DNA of 64,000 nt from Polyodon spathula (lineage: Eukaryota; Chordata; Actinopteri; Acipenseriformes; Polyodontidae): positions 18,613,325 to 18,677,324 of the forward strand of contig NC_054559.1 of the NCBI RefSeq assembly GCF_017654505.1. Direction: 5' to 3'. Under the pieces are notes generated by a model, which was not told the DNA's origin, did no database searches, and saw nothing but the letters and a program-made list of their open reading frames with translations. The stretch's first letter is position 1. Each line of letters opens with the position of its first letter. Both the position numbers and the translations under genes were made by a program. Below, in pieces: positions 36,301-50,080 of this stretch.

Positions 36301-37904
36301 AATAACATTGACAGATTTCTCTCGATTGTTCTTATCCTATCCAGGTCAGGTTGGCATGTCATAATGCAATAGATGTTTTCATTTGACTAACGCATGCATT
36401 GGTTTTGAGCATTACATTGACACCGTGGAATGTAATTCCCAGTGCTGGCGTGTCTCAATACCTTTCAAAGTCTGTAAAATCTAACTGATTCATTTCAATA
36501 CATAGAAAGTGGATTATTGTAGGAAATTAGTGTTTTTACAGTATAGCGTTTAATAAATAATAATAATAATAATAATAAAGGTTTTGCACAAATCTAATCA
36601 TCATGCTGGGGTTCATTTTGAATCAAGGCAACATTATTATTATATCATCTACAGCAAATACTGAAAAGAAAAAAAAAAAAAAAAAAAATGTGAGAAAGAT
36701 CGTTGTGTTACTTGAAAACCGCCAAAATTGCAGCAAACTTTTAAAGCCATGCAATTGATTTATTGATGTATTGATTTATTCACACATTACAGTCAATAAA
36801 ATAGATGACCTAAACAGTACTTCATAACTTCAACCTGCTATTTCCATGAGTAATTATCAGAGTCATAGAGGATCTGTATCTCTTTAATGAGAGCTGAGGT
36901 GTTTAAAAAAAGTGATATTTGTGTGTGTGTGTGTGTGTGTGTTATTATATATTAGAGTCGCCCGGGCAACAAGTGTAAACTGCACATCATTTATGCCTGC
37001 TGAAGTGAACTATCTGCCCATTGATCTCTGGGAAGAAAGCAGAGTTCTCATAGGGGAGCTTGGGGATGTTATATGAATTAAGATGTGTCTTTAAATACCA
37101 TTGACAAGCCAGGCTTTATTAAGAGGTCCGTTACGGTCATTAGCAATGCAAGGTTCATATCCAGCATGTCAGACAAAACAAACTCAGATCTCAGCTGAGA
37201 TCATCAGAATGCTTTCTCACGCATATTCCCCGAAGGCCAGTCTTGCATTTTCAATAATCGTTTACTTAGTTAATGACCACCCCGTTCAAACTCTCATCCA
37301 TTGTAACTTTCTCTCTGGTCAGTGGAAAGTAACTTTTTTTGGGGGGGGGGGGGAGTGAATTCAAGTTTGCAACATGAAGGCTGCGAATCATATGGCCATT
37401 GCTGGAGGTCGGCAAATTCATTTATAAAGAGCAATTTTTAAAAATGCATACAGGAGATCTTTGATGTTTGTTTCATATCTGGTTGCATCTGCAGAGTGTA
37501 GACTGCTGATGGAACAGGTTGCAGCCCCAGTTTGATCCTGGAACTACTGGTTCCAGACTGGTTTTCAGAAGGGACTATAAATTATGGAAAAATACTAGTC
37601 TGTACTGAAGATTAATGTTGTATTTCTAATAAGTGGAAAACATCCCATGTCAGAAGAAAGAGCCTGTTCCCTTGAGCTCAGAGGACTAATCCACACAGAA
37701 ATACCAGCCTTGACACATGCTTCTTTTCTGCAGGAGTTAATGGCTTCTTGGTTAGTCAGTAAATGGAATTGCTCTGTGAAAAAAAAAGCCCTTTTCTATA
37801 TAGTAGGTGCTGAATGGCGCTTTTTACAACTCAAAAGGTGACGTGTCAAGAAGGGGTCAGGGGTGAAGTGGTTCCCAGACTAATCACTTGCAATGTTGTA
37901 CGAT

Positions 37905-38185
37905 TCAGGGTATTACAAAAGGAGCAATATTTCAGTTACAGTAAAATACAAAGAGAAAAGAGGGGACTTGATTGAAGTCTTTAAAATCTTAAATGGTCTA
38001 GATAAAGTGAACCCAAGACATTACTTCACATTTAGCACAGCAAGTTTAGAACAGAAGGTAGGAAGAGCTTTTTTGCACAGAGTTATAAATGCATGGAATA
38101 GCCTACAAGGTGTAGTAAAGTAAGTAAAGACTTGTAAACTAGTAAAGACGGGATTCTCTGCTTTTAAATTAGATTTCAGCTAACA
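37905..38185 (+). mobile_element. CR1/L2-like LINE 3' fragment
   Basis: Reads EKRGDLIEVFKILNGLDKVN, then GRAFLHRVINAWNSLQ, the C-terminal tail typical of these LINE ORF2 proteins and related to the end of the element at 15485-16828. No RT domain remains. Confidence 0.75.
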
Positions 38186-38836
38186 CTCAACGTACTGTTC
38201 TGTTTTGGATGCACCATTTTTAATGTTCATGGGGTACTGTAGTTATTCCATCAATTAGGATAGCCATACGATGCAGAATAATAAAATATAATAAAGTGTG
38301 TTAAAGCAGAGTGAAAAAGTATGGCTAATCACACAGTAAATGCATTGCAAACATGGGAAAGGCACAATTTCAGATGAGACTGGCTTTGGGTGAAGTACAA
38401 ATTCCTTGAACTGAACTACCCTTTAAGATTGATTTAAACTGGAGCCCAGAACCTAATGTATTCCCTTCCTAGTCCATGTCATTACCCACCCTTGCCTGTG
38501 TGTGGCACTGCAACCCCAGGGAGGTATAGTAGCTCCAATCTGATACACTGATTGTGTTCAGCTACCAGTTTTACCCAGCCTTCTGCAAGCTGTGTTATCA
38601 GTGATCTTCAAACCCAGCAGACACAGGATTTCTTTGTTCAGTTTCTTGCTAATACTTTATGTAATAAAATTTATGGACAATAATGATCTGTATTTACGAT
38701 AATTGTTTTATTGCCAAGTCATCATTTCCTGTTATTATCCTAAGCCTATATTCCATAATTATTAACCATAGATGATTACCTTATAAATAATACCTATATT
38801 AAAAATGTGACCACTGTTTTTATTTAACAGAAGCTA

Positions 38837-39114
38837 CAGCTATGACCAAAAGTTTAGCATCACCCTATAAAATTAACACATTGTGCTTCATAAAGTCGAA
38901 TGAAACCTGCTGAACAATGTTACGTTAACATATTGAATTACACACCCCTTTATAGTTTTCCATATACTTCACGAAAAAATGAAAAATGTGACATTTTGAA
39001 ATCTACAGTACTTCTGGTAGACTTTTGCGATTGCATTTTATTTTATTGCATGAGGTTAAATAAAAGATCTAAATTATGTCCATATAGATGATGCAAAGTT
39101 TTTGGCCACAGCTG
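38837..39114. mobile_element. MITE family member, near-complete
   Basis: Starts CAGCTATGACCAAAAGTTTA and ends with the inverted counterpart TGCAAAGTTTTTGGCCACAGCTG. Length 278 bp, TA on the left. The inside shares CTTCATAAAGTC, GAAAAATGTGACATTTT and TTTTCCATATACTT with 10002 and 61987. No coding capacity. Confidence 0.8.
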
Positions 39115-40237
39115 GATGTGAATTGTGCACTTGGTGGATTATTACTCCCATGCTTCTCAACTCGTATAATATTAAAACTTTTTCAATGCATTAGTGCCAA
39201 TGCTTGCAGTCGAAGGGTTAAAGGAATGCTTCAATCCTATACCAATAAATTTTAACAACCCCCAAGGCTGTCAGGCTTCCAGACAGTATCTGAGAATAAC
39301 CTTCTGAATCTGGGAGGGGTTTGAGCTCTGATGTCACTGACCCAGCCCACTTCAAGATCAGGCCTTCCCTGGCAGCCAATCAGGTGTCAGGGTGTGTTGG
39401 AGAAGGCAGCTGCAGTTTATGGAAAGTATTCAAAAGTCACAACCTGGCAAGAGCATTACAGTGCAAGAACAACCCCCCCCCCCCCCCCCCCACGCACCCC
39501 CCTGTCTCTCTCTTAAAGTGAGCGCAGTGCACTCTGAGATACAGCAGTGTGGTAAGACACGGGCTATATGGCACGGATTACTGGCTGACATGCTTTCTGT
39601 TTTCTGCAGGCTTTAACTGGCTCTTGCTTAGTCAGAAAATGGAACTGCTTGTCTATGAAAGAAAAGGCACACAGCCCGTTTTACAAATCAAGCAGTCTTC
39701 GGAAAACTGGATATTTAAAAGAACCCCGAATTGATGTATTCCTTTGCGAATGTACCCTCATAAAGGTTTATTTTTGCATGATGTTTTTGCAGTTTTACCA
39801 TTTTTTCCCCATGGTTACACTATGCATTTACCAGGGTTTACCCTTGTTTGCACTGTTTATCAATATGCTTTGCCATACCTTGTTATTCTTTACAATGCTT
39901 GTCTATGCTTTACTATGCTTTCACTATCCTTTATTACACTTTGCTATGCTTTTACCACGATGCACCTTCGTAAAGGTATTGTATAGTCTTATGAATTATG
40001 AAGCCAAGCATTAAATCCTCAACCACATGCAGTGCAATTCCTACACATAACACTCCAGGCTTGTGTACCCTGTATTCAGGACCAAACATGTTACTTCAGT
40101 CAAGGAAACAGCCAATGAATAGTTTGGTTAACATGCAAAGAACAGTGATTCACACATGATCATCACACACACCAGCCTGGAGGCCAGGTACAGCATTCCA
40201 GAACTGCCAGCCATAGCAGGACGGCACACACCAGATC

Positions 40238-40289
40238 ATGAACATTATTAAATACTTCCTTTTAGTGCACTCTTTTTTATCCAGAGCGG
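40238..40289 (+). CDS. ADAM10-like exon 1: signal peptide
   Basis: Encodes [17 protein letters not shown] and the first base of Asp18, then donor GTAAGA. Short n-region with Lys, hydrophobic core YFLLVHSFL, and SRA as a plausible cleavage site. Phase 1 fits exon 2 (AC completes GAC). In-frame stop at 40214-40216. Too short to appear as a long ORF; identified from ATG, donor and phase, so slightly less certain than the other exons. Confidence 0.78.
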
Positions 40290-43200
40290 GTAAGAAGTTT
40301 TCTGTCTGCTATTCGCGTTTCTCCATTTTTTTAGAACCAGTTTTGTTCAGAGAAACTCAAAGCCGAAGCTGAAAGTCTAAGCAAGCTGTCTCAACTTGTC
40401 TCCAGTGGAATGCTATGGGTGCCGCAAGAGGAGATTTTAACACAAGCTTTAGGTTGAAAAACTTTCCACGTTAAAACATTGCTTCGTTTCAATCAGGTTA
40501 CCTGCTTCTCGGAGGTACTATTAGTTTTAGTTATAAACTTTTTGTTTAAAAAAAACCTGTAATTTACAAATGCACAGTGGTATACTGTGGTAAAAGGCTA
40601 GTGAAGCATGTGGTATTACAGGGTTTCAACAAAGATTTCAAATTTAAACATTGCATTGTACATGTCTTCATTTACCTGAGGTAGCTCCTGGACTGTACTT
40701 CTGTCTCATTCCCAGGGGTCCTCACCGCAGTGAGCAGGTAGCAAGCATGCACATGCAAAGCTTAAGAATAATGATGCAAAGCATGAAATGAACAACACAG
40801 CTTAGGACCAGTGAGAATAAATCTAGTATGGTAAGATACGATCAACCGCACGGTTCATGGTGTAGCACTCTGAGAGCCAAAGGCTAAGCGGTGAGTCTCT
40901 GTTATACAGTGGATATTAAAACAACATCTACTGCTGCTTGTAAAAACACCTCTCTCTGTTTCAGACCCCCTCAGCCCGTTCATTAAGCGCTATGAGGGCT
41001 TGTCATATAACAGGGAGGCTCTGCATCAGAGTCACCAGCGTGCGAAGAGGGCGAGTCGGGAGGCGGAGCGGACTGTCCAGCTGGAATTCAACGCCTATGA
41101 CCGGTACAGGCTACCTGAATCACCTCCGATGCAAGCTTAATATGTCATACAGTATAGTTTACAGCAAGTGCAAATAATATTGCTAATACAATATGAACTG
41201 GGATGCAGCAAGTTAGGATTGCATCTTTAATCAGTTGTGCAATTGTGCAAGGGTTGTGCATCAGCTGAGGATCCAGTAATGTGGTGCTCAGGTCAGGCAA
41301 GTCCAGTGCAGAGTAGGAGGGGTAGATGCAGAGAAGTTTCATCAGGTGGAACGCTGGGGTACTGGGGGTTCGGGGTATCCCCCTTTAGCGAGAACATTTT
41401 GGACAATGATTATTCTGACCTCAATTATTACAATTACATTTGAATCAATGAAAGACAAATAGAAAGCCACTACATTGGTTCGTTTACTTGACTTAAGGAC
41501 CCATCAATAAATGGCGTGTGCATACAATCGTATGCTGTGAATGACAAACTTCAGTTTTTTTTACCTCACCCAAACAGTTGTCTTACATCTAAGTTTTATT
41601 TTGCGTGTTTTATTGTCAGTTTATGAAAATATTCCACCAATTGCCATGGAGCGGTACTCAATTGTAAAGGTGAGGGAAGGACAGCTTTCCTTGTTTTAAA
41701 ACCAACACATTAATGAATGGGTTTATTGAATACCTGCCGATAAAAGCTTCTTGGCAATTACGAGTACGATTTTCTGCACACCTCGACTTTTCTGTCAGGA
41801 GAGACTAATCTATGTGATGGCTAAAATGGAAGCCTGATGTAGAATGTTGATGGCGTGGAATGTTCCAGAGTGTTCCGGAAGCACTGAATATGGTGCACAA
41901 GGTTCTCAGAGAAGCTGCCTGTTTGGAGCATGCAGCTCTTTGTCAGGCCCACAGATGTAACCCAGAGACTGTCTCTTTGTTTGTATGAGGTAATTAATCA
42001 AATCTGGTCCAAACAGTGAGAGCACTTGAAGAAATTAGACAAAATTGGGAAGCATTCCACAAGGCAAAAGCAGAAAAACTTCAATGGGAAAAAATTTCAT
42101 TCATCAAACAATATATCCAGGTTTACCAAAACCTTATCATCAGCAGCTCATTCATATCAATAACCTCTGAGAGTTCCTAATGCCTTAGTCTGATCCCTGA
42201 ACTAATATTTCTGCAATTTTGTGGTCAGGTGATTTTTTTGCTTTCTGTATGCAAAGAGACTGAACTCTTTTAGATGTGTTTTGAAAGGTCTACGCGACTG
42301 CCCGATTCCCATTCCATTACAAATATAAATGTGTCAGGATAAAATAAAACCTATGGCTAGGTCATGTTTGGGTTTCCGAGCATGATGTCAGGATGCTGCT
42401 AATTATGTTGCTTTTTTATTCTAGGAAATTCCACTTAAGACTGAAGAGGGACTCCACTGGGTTCACGGAAGACTTTCGAATCCATTTCAAAAACTCATCT
42501 GAAGCTGTGGATACCTCCCACATATACTCTGGAGAGCTAGAAGGTGTTCTTCCTGGTCTCTGTTAATGTTTTCTGTGATTCTGAAATGGGCCATCAATCG
42601 AGGAGTCTAGGATGTCAAATTGGTTTAGGATCGTACTGTTCTCTGTCTTATAAACCTGTATTCTTTGAAATCCTGTATTGTGCAAAGAAGAGGGTTCTAT
42701 AAGGTAGTGATTTTTGTGTTAGGTTTTTTTTCATAAATAGAGCACTCTTGCACACCGCCCCACTACGCTCAGATGTAACAAAAACAAAGATTGCGCTCAA
42801 TGGCGCTCTGTTCTTCATTCAGGTGAGGTCGACATTAGAAAGAGTGGGATGGTATTATAATCTATAACCTATAACAGCAAATTTTATTAGAAAACTTTTT
42901 GTCGAGCTGATCAATAAGGGAATAGAGGTCTCGGCTCGTGCCTTCGTCGGTGTAATGAAACGTTTAATCAGCAAATGACTTCACTTTCTACTGGCTGCTT
43001 CTGTGCCCAGGTGAGAGCCACTCCATCTGCCACGGCTCTGTCATTGACGGCCAGTTTGAAGGTTTTGTCAAGACGCAGAATGGCACATTTTACATTGAGC
43101 CCACAGCGAGATACACCAAAACCAGCACAGATTACCACTCTCTCATCTACCACGAAGACGACATTGGTAAGTTTCATGTCTTTGGTCTCGTGCATGCCTT

Positions 43201-46200
43201 TGTTTGTCCTAAAATCTACTAAATCAACTACTCTATAAAATGCAGTACATGAGGCAACCTCAGATTTGCACGTGTTGTTTTAGAACAAACATTATGTACC
43301 TGATATGTAAATTAATGTGCAATAGTTGTCTTTGTTGAAGAACTAATGAGAGCAGATTACAGCTACGAATATGTGCTTCAAGATTGAGCAAACGATTCCC
43401 ACAATGAAATCAGCCCATGCGGAGCAAGCTTGTGGGCAAAACAAAGGACCTTCAGTCGAATATGAACCAAAGCAACACTCCCTTAGACAGCGAGGATGCA
43501 CGTGTTAAGAGAGTAAAGTACAGCCAGCTTTTTAGTCTGGGGCGTGCTGACATCCATTAGAGCTGCACTGTACAGAGAATGGAACCTGCAACCCTAACAC
43601 AAGCCATGAGCGTGAAGCTGCATCCCACACTGCATTGGAAATCACTGGAATGGAAAGCAGAGTGAAACGTGATGCTAGCACGCTTTGTGCAACTCTTCTC
43701 CTGTCGCCTTGTTCCGCTAAGACACAGCTGAGATTGGGCAAGGAGCGTCTCGTGTCAGGGCAACTCGCTCGCTCCGGCAATTAAATTAAACCCGTGACCT
43801 AAGACCACCGATGCGTCAGAACTGCTGCCCCCTGCTGTAATAACAGCCTTTGCAATGCCATGTTTGTTTTTACTCAATGTAGCCCCCCCCCCCCCCCCCC
43901 CCACTATCCTACTACACAATGCATTTATAGCATTTGAGGCACATCATATCAAACAGTCCAATGGAGTCTTGTCAAGTGTAGTAACTCTGTGTTATTTCAC
44001 CTTGTTTATATTATAGAGGTATAACTTACAGATTTGGTACCAATATACAGTATTACATGTATTGCTAGAAAAAAAATAGTTTTTTTCTCCATTGATTGCT
44101 GTATGGCTATTGTGTAATATTTTTCGATTTAATACTGTTGTGTCCGGAGAATTTCTGCAGCAGTTTCTGATTCTGGAGAAGGGAAGGAAGTGGTTAAAGC
44201 AAGCTCCACTTTGAGGGAATGTTTGCATTGCTGGGTTACTCTCGGTCACCACACAGACAGCTACCTGCCTTCCGAGCTAGTGTAACCCTCCCAAAGTCAA
44301 GAGACTTTCACTCCCAATGAACACAAAGGACTCTAGTGTTTGTGTTGCAGACAGCTAGCTGTTGCAATGTGGGTAGGGAGAGGGTTAAGGTAACGTTGAG
44401 TGCGCTGGCCCCTTTCCATTCCCAGGTTTACTCTTGGGCATTTCCTCTTCCAGGAATAGACCATTAGCAGATTATTTCATGAAAACAGTGGAAGCAAGCC
44501 ACATTATGAGGCAAAACTGCCTGGATGGAAGAAATCCAACCTGAAAACGTGCCTTCTTAAATACAGACAGAGGGTTACTCGACAGAAACAACGTTAACAA
44601 CAGCAAACAAGTTGACTTTCCAGGGCTTATAAAGGAAAACACAGCAGATAAAGGTTAACACTACTGCATGGTTGAACCCTCGCTGGTATTAATACTCGAT
44701 GTTTAGTTATATTAATAATGAACTGACAGTGCCCTTTCTATTCTTTTGAACAATCCAGCAGTGTTTGTGTTTTTGTGCAAGAGCATTCACAGTAAACTAG
44801 GATATCCTGCAAGCTCTTCAGATAAACAGACATCACACGAGAGAAACAGAATCTTGCTTGCACACCTGCTTAAATAATCGGTTGGCTTGCATTTATCCCA
44901 CCGCTGGGAGAGAGAACACTGACCGAATTCAAGGGACAGAGAGGAAAGATTCCCATTTCACACACATGTGTGTGTGTGGGGGGGGGGGGGGGAACTTTAC
45001 CAGCTGTTTGTTATGACAGATGTTCTCACTCAGAGCACTGTCTCTCAGAACAGGAGTTCAGGTCTCCTCCAGTTTTCTACAATGTATCCTATGCAGTAGG
45101 TAGGGGTGTTTAAAAGCCAGTTTCTTGAAATCATTGACCAGCCCTCGAGTAGTGCTAATCTAATACCAACACACCAACCCAGCTAACAAAAAGCGATTTA
45201 TAAAATAAATAAAACCCAGCTGAGCAATTAGCCTTTGGAACTGCAAAGTTTAAACAGCTTTGAACCCTGTTGTAAGAACTGCCTCTATGTAGCACAAAAC
45301 AATTCAGATAACTTGTTGGCTTTGCACACAAAACTAAATCCATTAAAAGGTTGCTAGGGCCCACTAACCAAGTTGCAACAGCCTGACAGGGAGAGCAACC
45401 AGAGCTGTGTGAGAATTATAAACCTAAAGTCAAGATCTGGTTTTTATTTTGTAAAACTTTGTGTGACGTTTTAAGATCTCTTGAGCACAGTCGGGACTGT
45501 TTTCAAATAAATAACTGGGCATCCCCTTTCTGGGAGCGCAGGGATGGTTGTCTGTCAGTTTACAAAATATCATAGAGCTTGATAGATTTTTCAGCTGCTC
45601 TCTGGTTGGGATAATATCCCGTTGCCTCTGTGCTGGTAGCAGGCTGGCTGACAGCATTCTTGCAGCAAGCTTTTCTCTTTTCATGACACCGTGACAATGT
45701 TTAGCACCTATGGATGTTACCAGAGGTTTAAATCACTCTAAATACCAGTCACATGATTGAAAGGGTATTGAAAGGCTGGGAGGCACTTGACGTTTGCTTC
45801 AAAGGAAGGAGGGAAATTGTGATCTTGTTTTGACAAAGCCTGCACATATTTAGACCAGCTGTGTTTCTGAAAAAAAAAATTGTGAGCAGAGATGTGCTTG
45901 AATAAATCAGTAGCTGTTTAACTATCAAGGAAATTGTTTGTCAATGCAAGTATTCAGTGTTTAACAAGGTTTACTCAAAAACAGGTAGCAGCAATACATT
46001 GCATTACCTTGACTGCCCAACAGGGAGCAGCATTATCCATAGAAGCAGTGTTTTAATAAGGCATCTGCTGGAACAACAGCCATGTGGTATGTGATGAGGT
46101 GTATAGCATGGCTTTGAAGTCCTTCAGCCATTGCCATGCATGTAATGCAATTGTTTAAGAGAATTATGACACCAGTTCAAGGGATTCTAACATTAAAAAG

Positions 46201-49200
46201 GCAACCTAAATTGGCTTACAGAAGGAGGGCTATGCTACACTTGAAGTAGTGGCTATGATTCCATTTGCCATGGGAAATACCATTACGTTGCTAATAAAGA
46301 TAGTTTGTTCAGTTTGCATTGCTATTTGTGGTAGTTTGTTCAGGGCCATTTTGCACACACTGCAGAAACTGTTAGATGAAAATTGCTGTACAGACTGTTG
46401 GACAATCCTTCTTTCTTGTGATTATAAAGTGTATTCCTTGGTACTTCAGGCACTTCCAGTGTTCTGTGAAGCTTTACAGCTCAGTATGATGAGGGGGTTG
46501 GGCTCACTGTGTTTCCGTCAAAGGGTCAACGACCTCAGATAATCTCTCTGCTTCTCTTCTATGGGGCAGGTCAGCGAGGCTGTTGGCTGCTGCTGTGCAA
46601 ACAGAGTGGTGTGATTCCGTATCGGATGTTCTCCCAGATTGCATAACCAAGCAGCAGTGTCAGCCTTCTGCCAGTACAACAGCAGCTTGACAAATGATTA
46701 ACCCTTTGTGCACTAAATCAGCCATTCTAATGCTGAGCTGGTTTTGCGACTGAGAAAAGCTAGCATCTTCTCAGGTCACGTGGAAATAAAACAGCAACTG
46801 TAAACTGCATGAGCCCAAAATGTGAATCCACCGTTGTTTCAAGCGGCATGAATGTACTGTTCATTAGTGTGACAACAAAAACAACAGCAGTAATTCACAA
46901 TTCACATTTTCCACACAGGGTGAAAGCCAACATTATAAAACAGATACATAGACAGAAAGAGTTAACATGGTACAATTATACACAGTGACTGAATGGGGAT
47001 AGACACCTGTATATCAAGGTCACTTTTTGACAGTTCCTTGATTAGTTATATAGGTTTAACTGCATGTTAACTCGTAGTGCGGTCACTCAAACCCAACATC
47101 AAACAATGAAGCAGTAGGAAACGGAGAAGCCACAGTGCTCATAGACTCAGATTGAGAAATACCTGTTTTTCCACATCCAAAAATAGGGAACAGCTGTTCT
47201 GTTTCTTTTTACAAGGTGTTCTTCCAGCTTGTGGTTTGTAGATATAACCTTGAAAGATTCAAAAGCAAACATTGAATGAACTAGAAAGGACCTGAGTGCT
47301 GTAATATAGCGTTTCTACCAGCGCATTGCATTACAGTAGACTGCATGGGGTTGAGGAGGCTGTGCGGTCCAGTGGTTAAAGAAACAGGCTTGTAACCAGG
47401 AGATCCCTGTTTCAAATCCATGCTCAGTCACTGACTCATTGTGTGATCCTGAGCAAGTCACTTAATCTCCTTGTGCTCTGTCTGTCAATCCGCCTTGAAC
47501 TTATTATTTGTGCAACAGAAATGAAATTGCAATTGGCTGGTTTACACATACAAATTTGGCTCCCAGAATTCCACCTCCTAGCTCAGGTCTTGTGCGTGTT
47601 ATCATTGCACAACCCCTGATCCCCCAGCGAGCTCAGAGGAGTCGAGCCCTCGCAACGCTGGAACAGGCTAATACAGCTGTGGGACTTTCAAGGGCTGGAA
47701 GTGAAAATGATCTTGATTAAATATATTTAACGGCTCCTTTGGAATAAAGAAATATATTATTTAAACATAAACTACTAAATATCCAAATGTATTGTGAATA
47801 TGTGCAAAGAAAGTGTCTGTCAGATTTACTTTCCATTAAAATTTGCTTGCCACTCTTTGATCCAAAGATGGGGTGGTGGCTGTTTCCATTGTACATTTAA
47901 AAGAGAATGGGAAGGTATTTTTATCAGCCTCTAACACTGTATATCTGTACTGCAGCAAATTGCAACAAATCTTTCAAGTGAGAATTGCCGGCTTTTGATT
48001 GCCCAATGAGTAATTCATTTCTGTCTGGCTTCCCTACTTTCTTGTTTTCGTCACTGTATGTTTATTTGCTTGTGGGTTTTTGCCCCCATTATTTAATTAT
48101 CCTGCGCCTCTCGTGTTTACAGATTACTCCCGTGTGGGACCCAGTGAGCCTCCTCATTGTGGGACTCCGAGTCTGGGACGCTATGCAGAGAGCCTGAGAC
48201 AGGAAATCCTTGGGCAGGTCAGACATCACATCATTCAGGGAAAAAAAAAACACTTTCATTTCCTGTCAAGATCGCATTAAAGATGACTTGTTTTCAAATA
48301 AAAATACACAGTGCTTTTTTATTCCAGTTCAAGTAAAAGTTTCCAAGAAATTATATAATATACAATTAAATACTTTGAAGAATACCTTACAGTGCTTTTT
48401 AAGTTAGTTTTGCATGATATAACCCTAACCCGAATCCTAATCCTAACCCCAACTCTAACCTCGACTCTAACCCTAACCATAACCCTAACTCTAAACCCGA
48501 CTCTAACCCTAACCCTAATCCTAATCCTAAACCCAACTCTAATTTCGACTCTAACCCTAACCATAACCCTAACTCTAAACCCGACTCTAACCCTAACCCT
48601 AAACCTAATCCTAAACCCAACTCCAAACTCGACTCTAACCCTAACCATAACCCTAACTTTAACCCTAACCCCAACTCTAATCCCGACTCTAACCCTAACC
48701 ATAAGCTTAACTCTAACTCTAACCCTAACCCTATCCCTAAACTCTAACCCTAACACTAAACCTGACCCTAACCCTTTTCTGATATAGTTGTGTATTTACA
48801 TATATCGTGCAAAGAGATCTACACGTTAAGTACATTGCAACTATGCATAAGAACATTGTAATTATGTGTAAATGCACATGTAGTTGCTGAGTAACTATTA
48901 TGTAACTACACAGTATTAGTGACACTTCATGTAAAGTGACACCATTTTATTGTAAAGGATGAACCTGCGTTAAGATCAAAGAGGACTCTTGACTATTCCA
49001 AAACGAGCTGCATGCTGTACCTGAGGACAGATCACCTGTACTTCAAGAAGTTTGGGAGCGTGGAGGCAGTGGTGGCACAGGTGAGCTATACTATTCAGTC
49101 TGTTCAGGGTGGAATACTATAGCTGCGAATCCTGTCAGAGATTGACAGACTATGCCTGTAAAAGACTTTTCGAAGCATGCCTGAATATAGCCACATGCGG

Positions 49201-49486
49201 AGCTGATTCAACACAGGTAGCTGGACGTCTAAAATATGCAACCCCTGGGCTCAGTAGTCATTATGCAAATACTGCTCTTTTACATTCTCAGCAGTGTGAA
49301 GGATGAATAGCAGTCATGTTACTTTGCTATAATAACTGTTTGCATGAGCTGGGCCATGTCATTGTGTCAGTTATTACAATGTGACATCCCTTCTGTATGT
49401 GCAAGGTAACCAGGCTGACTGCCTTTAAATAACCTTGGTGTTCTGTATTATTAAAGGGATTGTTTATACCTATTTAATATATATTG

Positions 49487-49565
<79 letters not shown>

Positions 49566-50000
49566 GAATGCACCTATATGTGTTGAAATGGGTTGTCTAA
49601 GAATGCAAACTCCAACCTTTTTTGTCCTGCATCCCTTTGTGTTTGAAATGGGTTTCCTGTCTAAGATATAACTATTTCTGAAACAGTTAACAAATGAACT
49701 ATGAAAAAAAAGACCCTGCCTGTTATGAGGTCATTCTGCACCTACAGGTCTACGCGAGATAAGAAGGGTTAGATATTTTTGTATCAATGGATGTACATTT
49801 TCATATGGTTCAGGTTTCTGGTTTTAGCATCGTGCACACCCTGCAATGTTTAATGTGACAGTGTGCGTCTTCATTGCAATTTATTTTATTTAGCTTAATA
49901 AGGACTCCAGATGTGGGGAAGTGTCTCATTTTGGATTGGCTCCTATATATGTTCAGAGGGCATGGCAGAAAGTTGCAACAGTTTGTTTTAGTAATATAAC

Positions 50001-50080
<80 letters not shown>

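Larger units (their letters stand above)
33371..40237. other. Intergenic region between SAFB-family and ADAM10-like genes
   Basis: Mostly unique AT-rich DNA. It holds a LINE tail (37905-38185), a MITE (38837-39114), a (GT)n at 36923-36942, a G-run at 37339-37352, a C-run at 39473-39492, and a diverged repeat pair (37690-37795 and 39560-39670) around TTTCTGCAGG...TTAGTCAG. A 40-codon ORF at 35351-35473 starting MVSKRDEAILEKLTNWKND is unexplained. No gene is supported. Confidence 0.6.

Noticed and set aside
39778..39835. Hydrophobic start MMFLQFYHFFPMVTLCIYQ as ADAM10-like signal exon
   Set aside because: Poor donor (GTTTAC) and located in a degenerate ATGCTTT-type repeat; the exon at 40238-40289 has a GTAAGA donor, right phase and an upstream stop.
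48392..48787. Long ORFs on both strands ([11 protein letters not shown] and GLGLGL-type peptides)
   Set aside because: Produced by the stop-free CCCTAA-like array; no start context, splice sites or family similarity. The spacing is also not that of a CRISPR array: there are no unique spacers.
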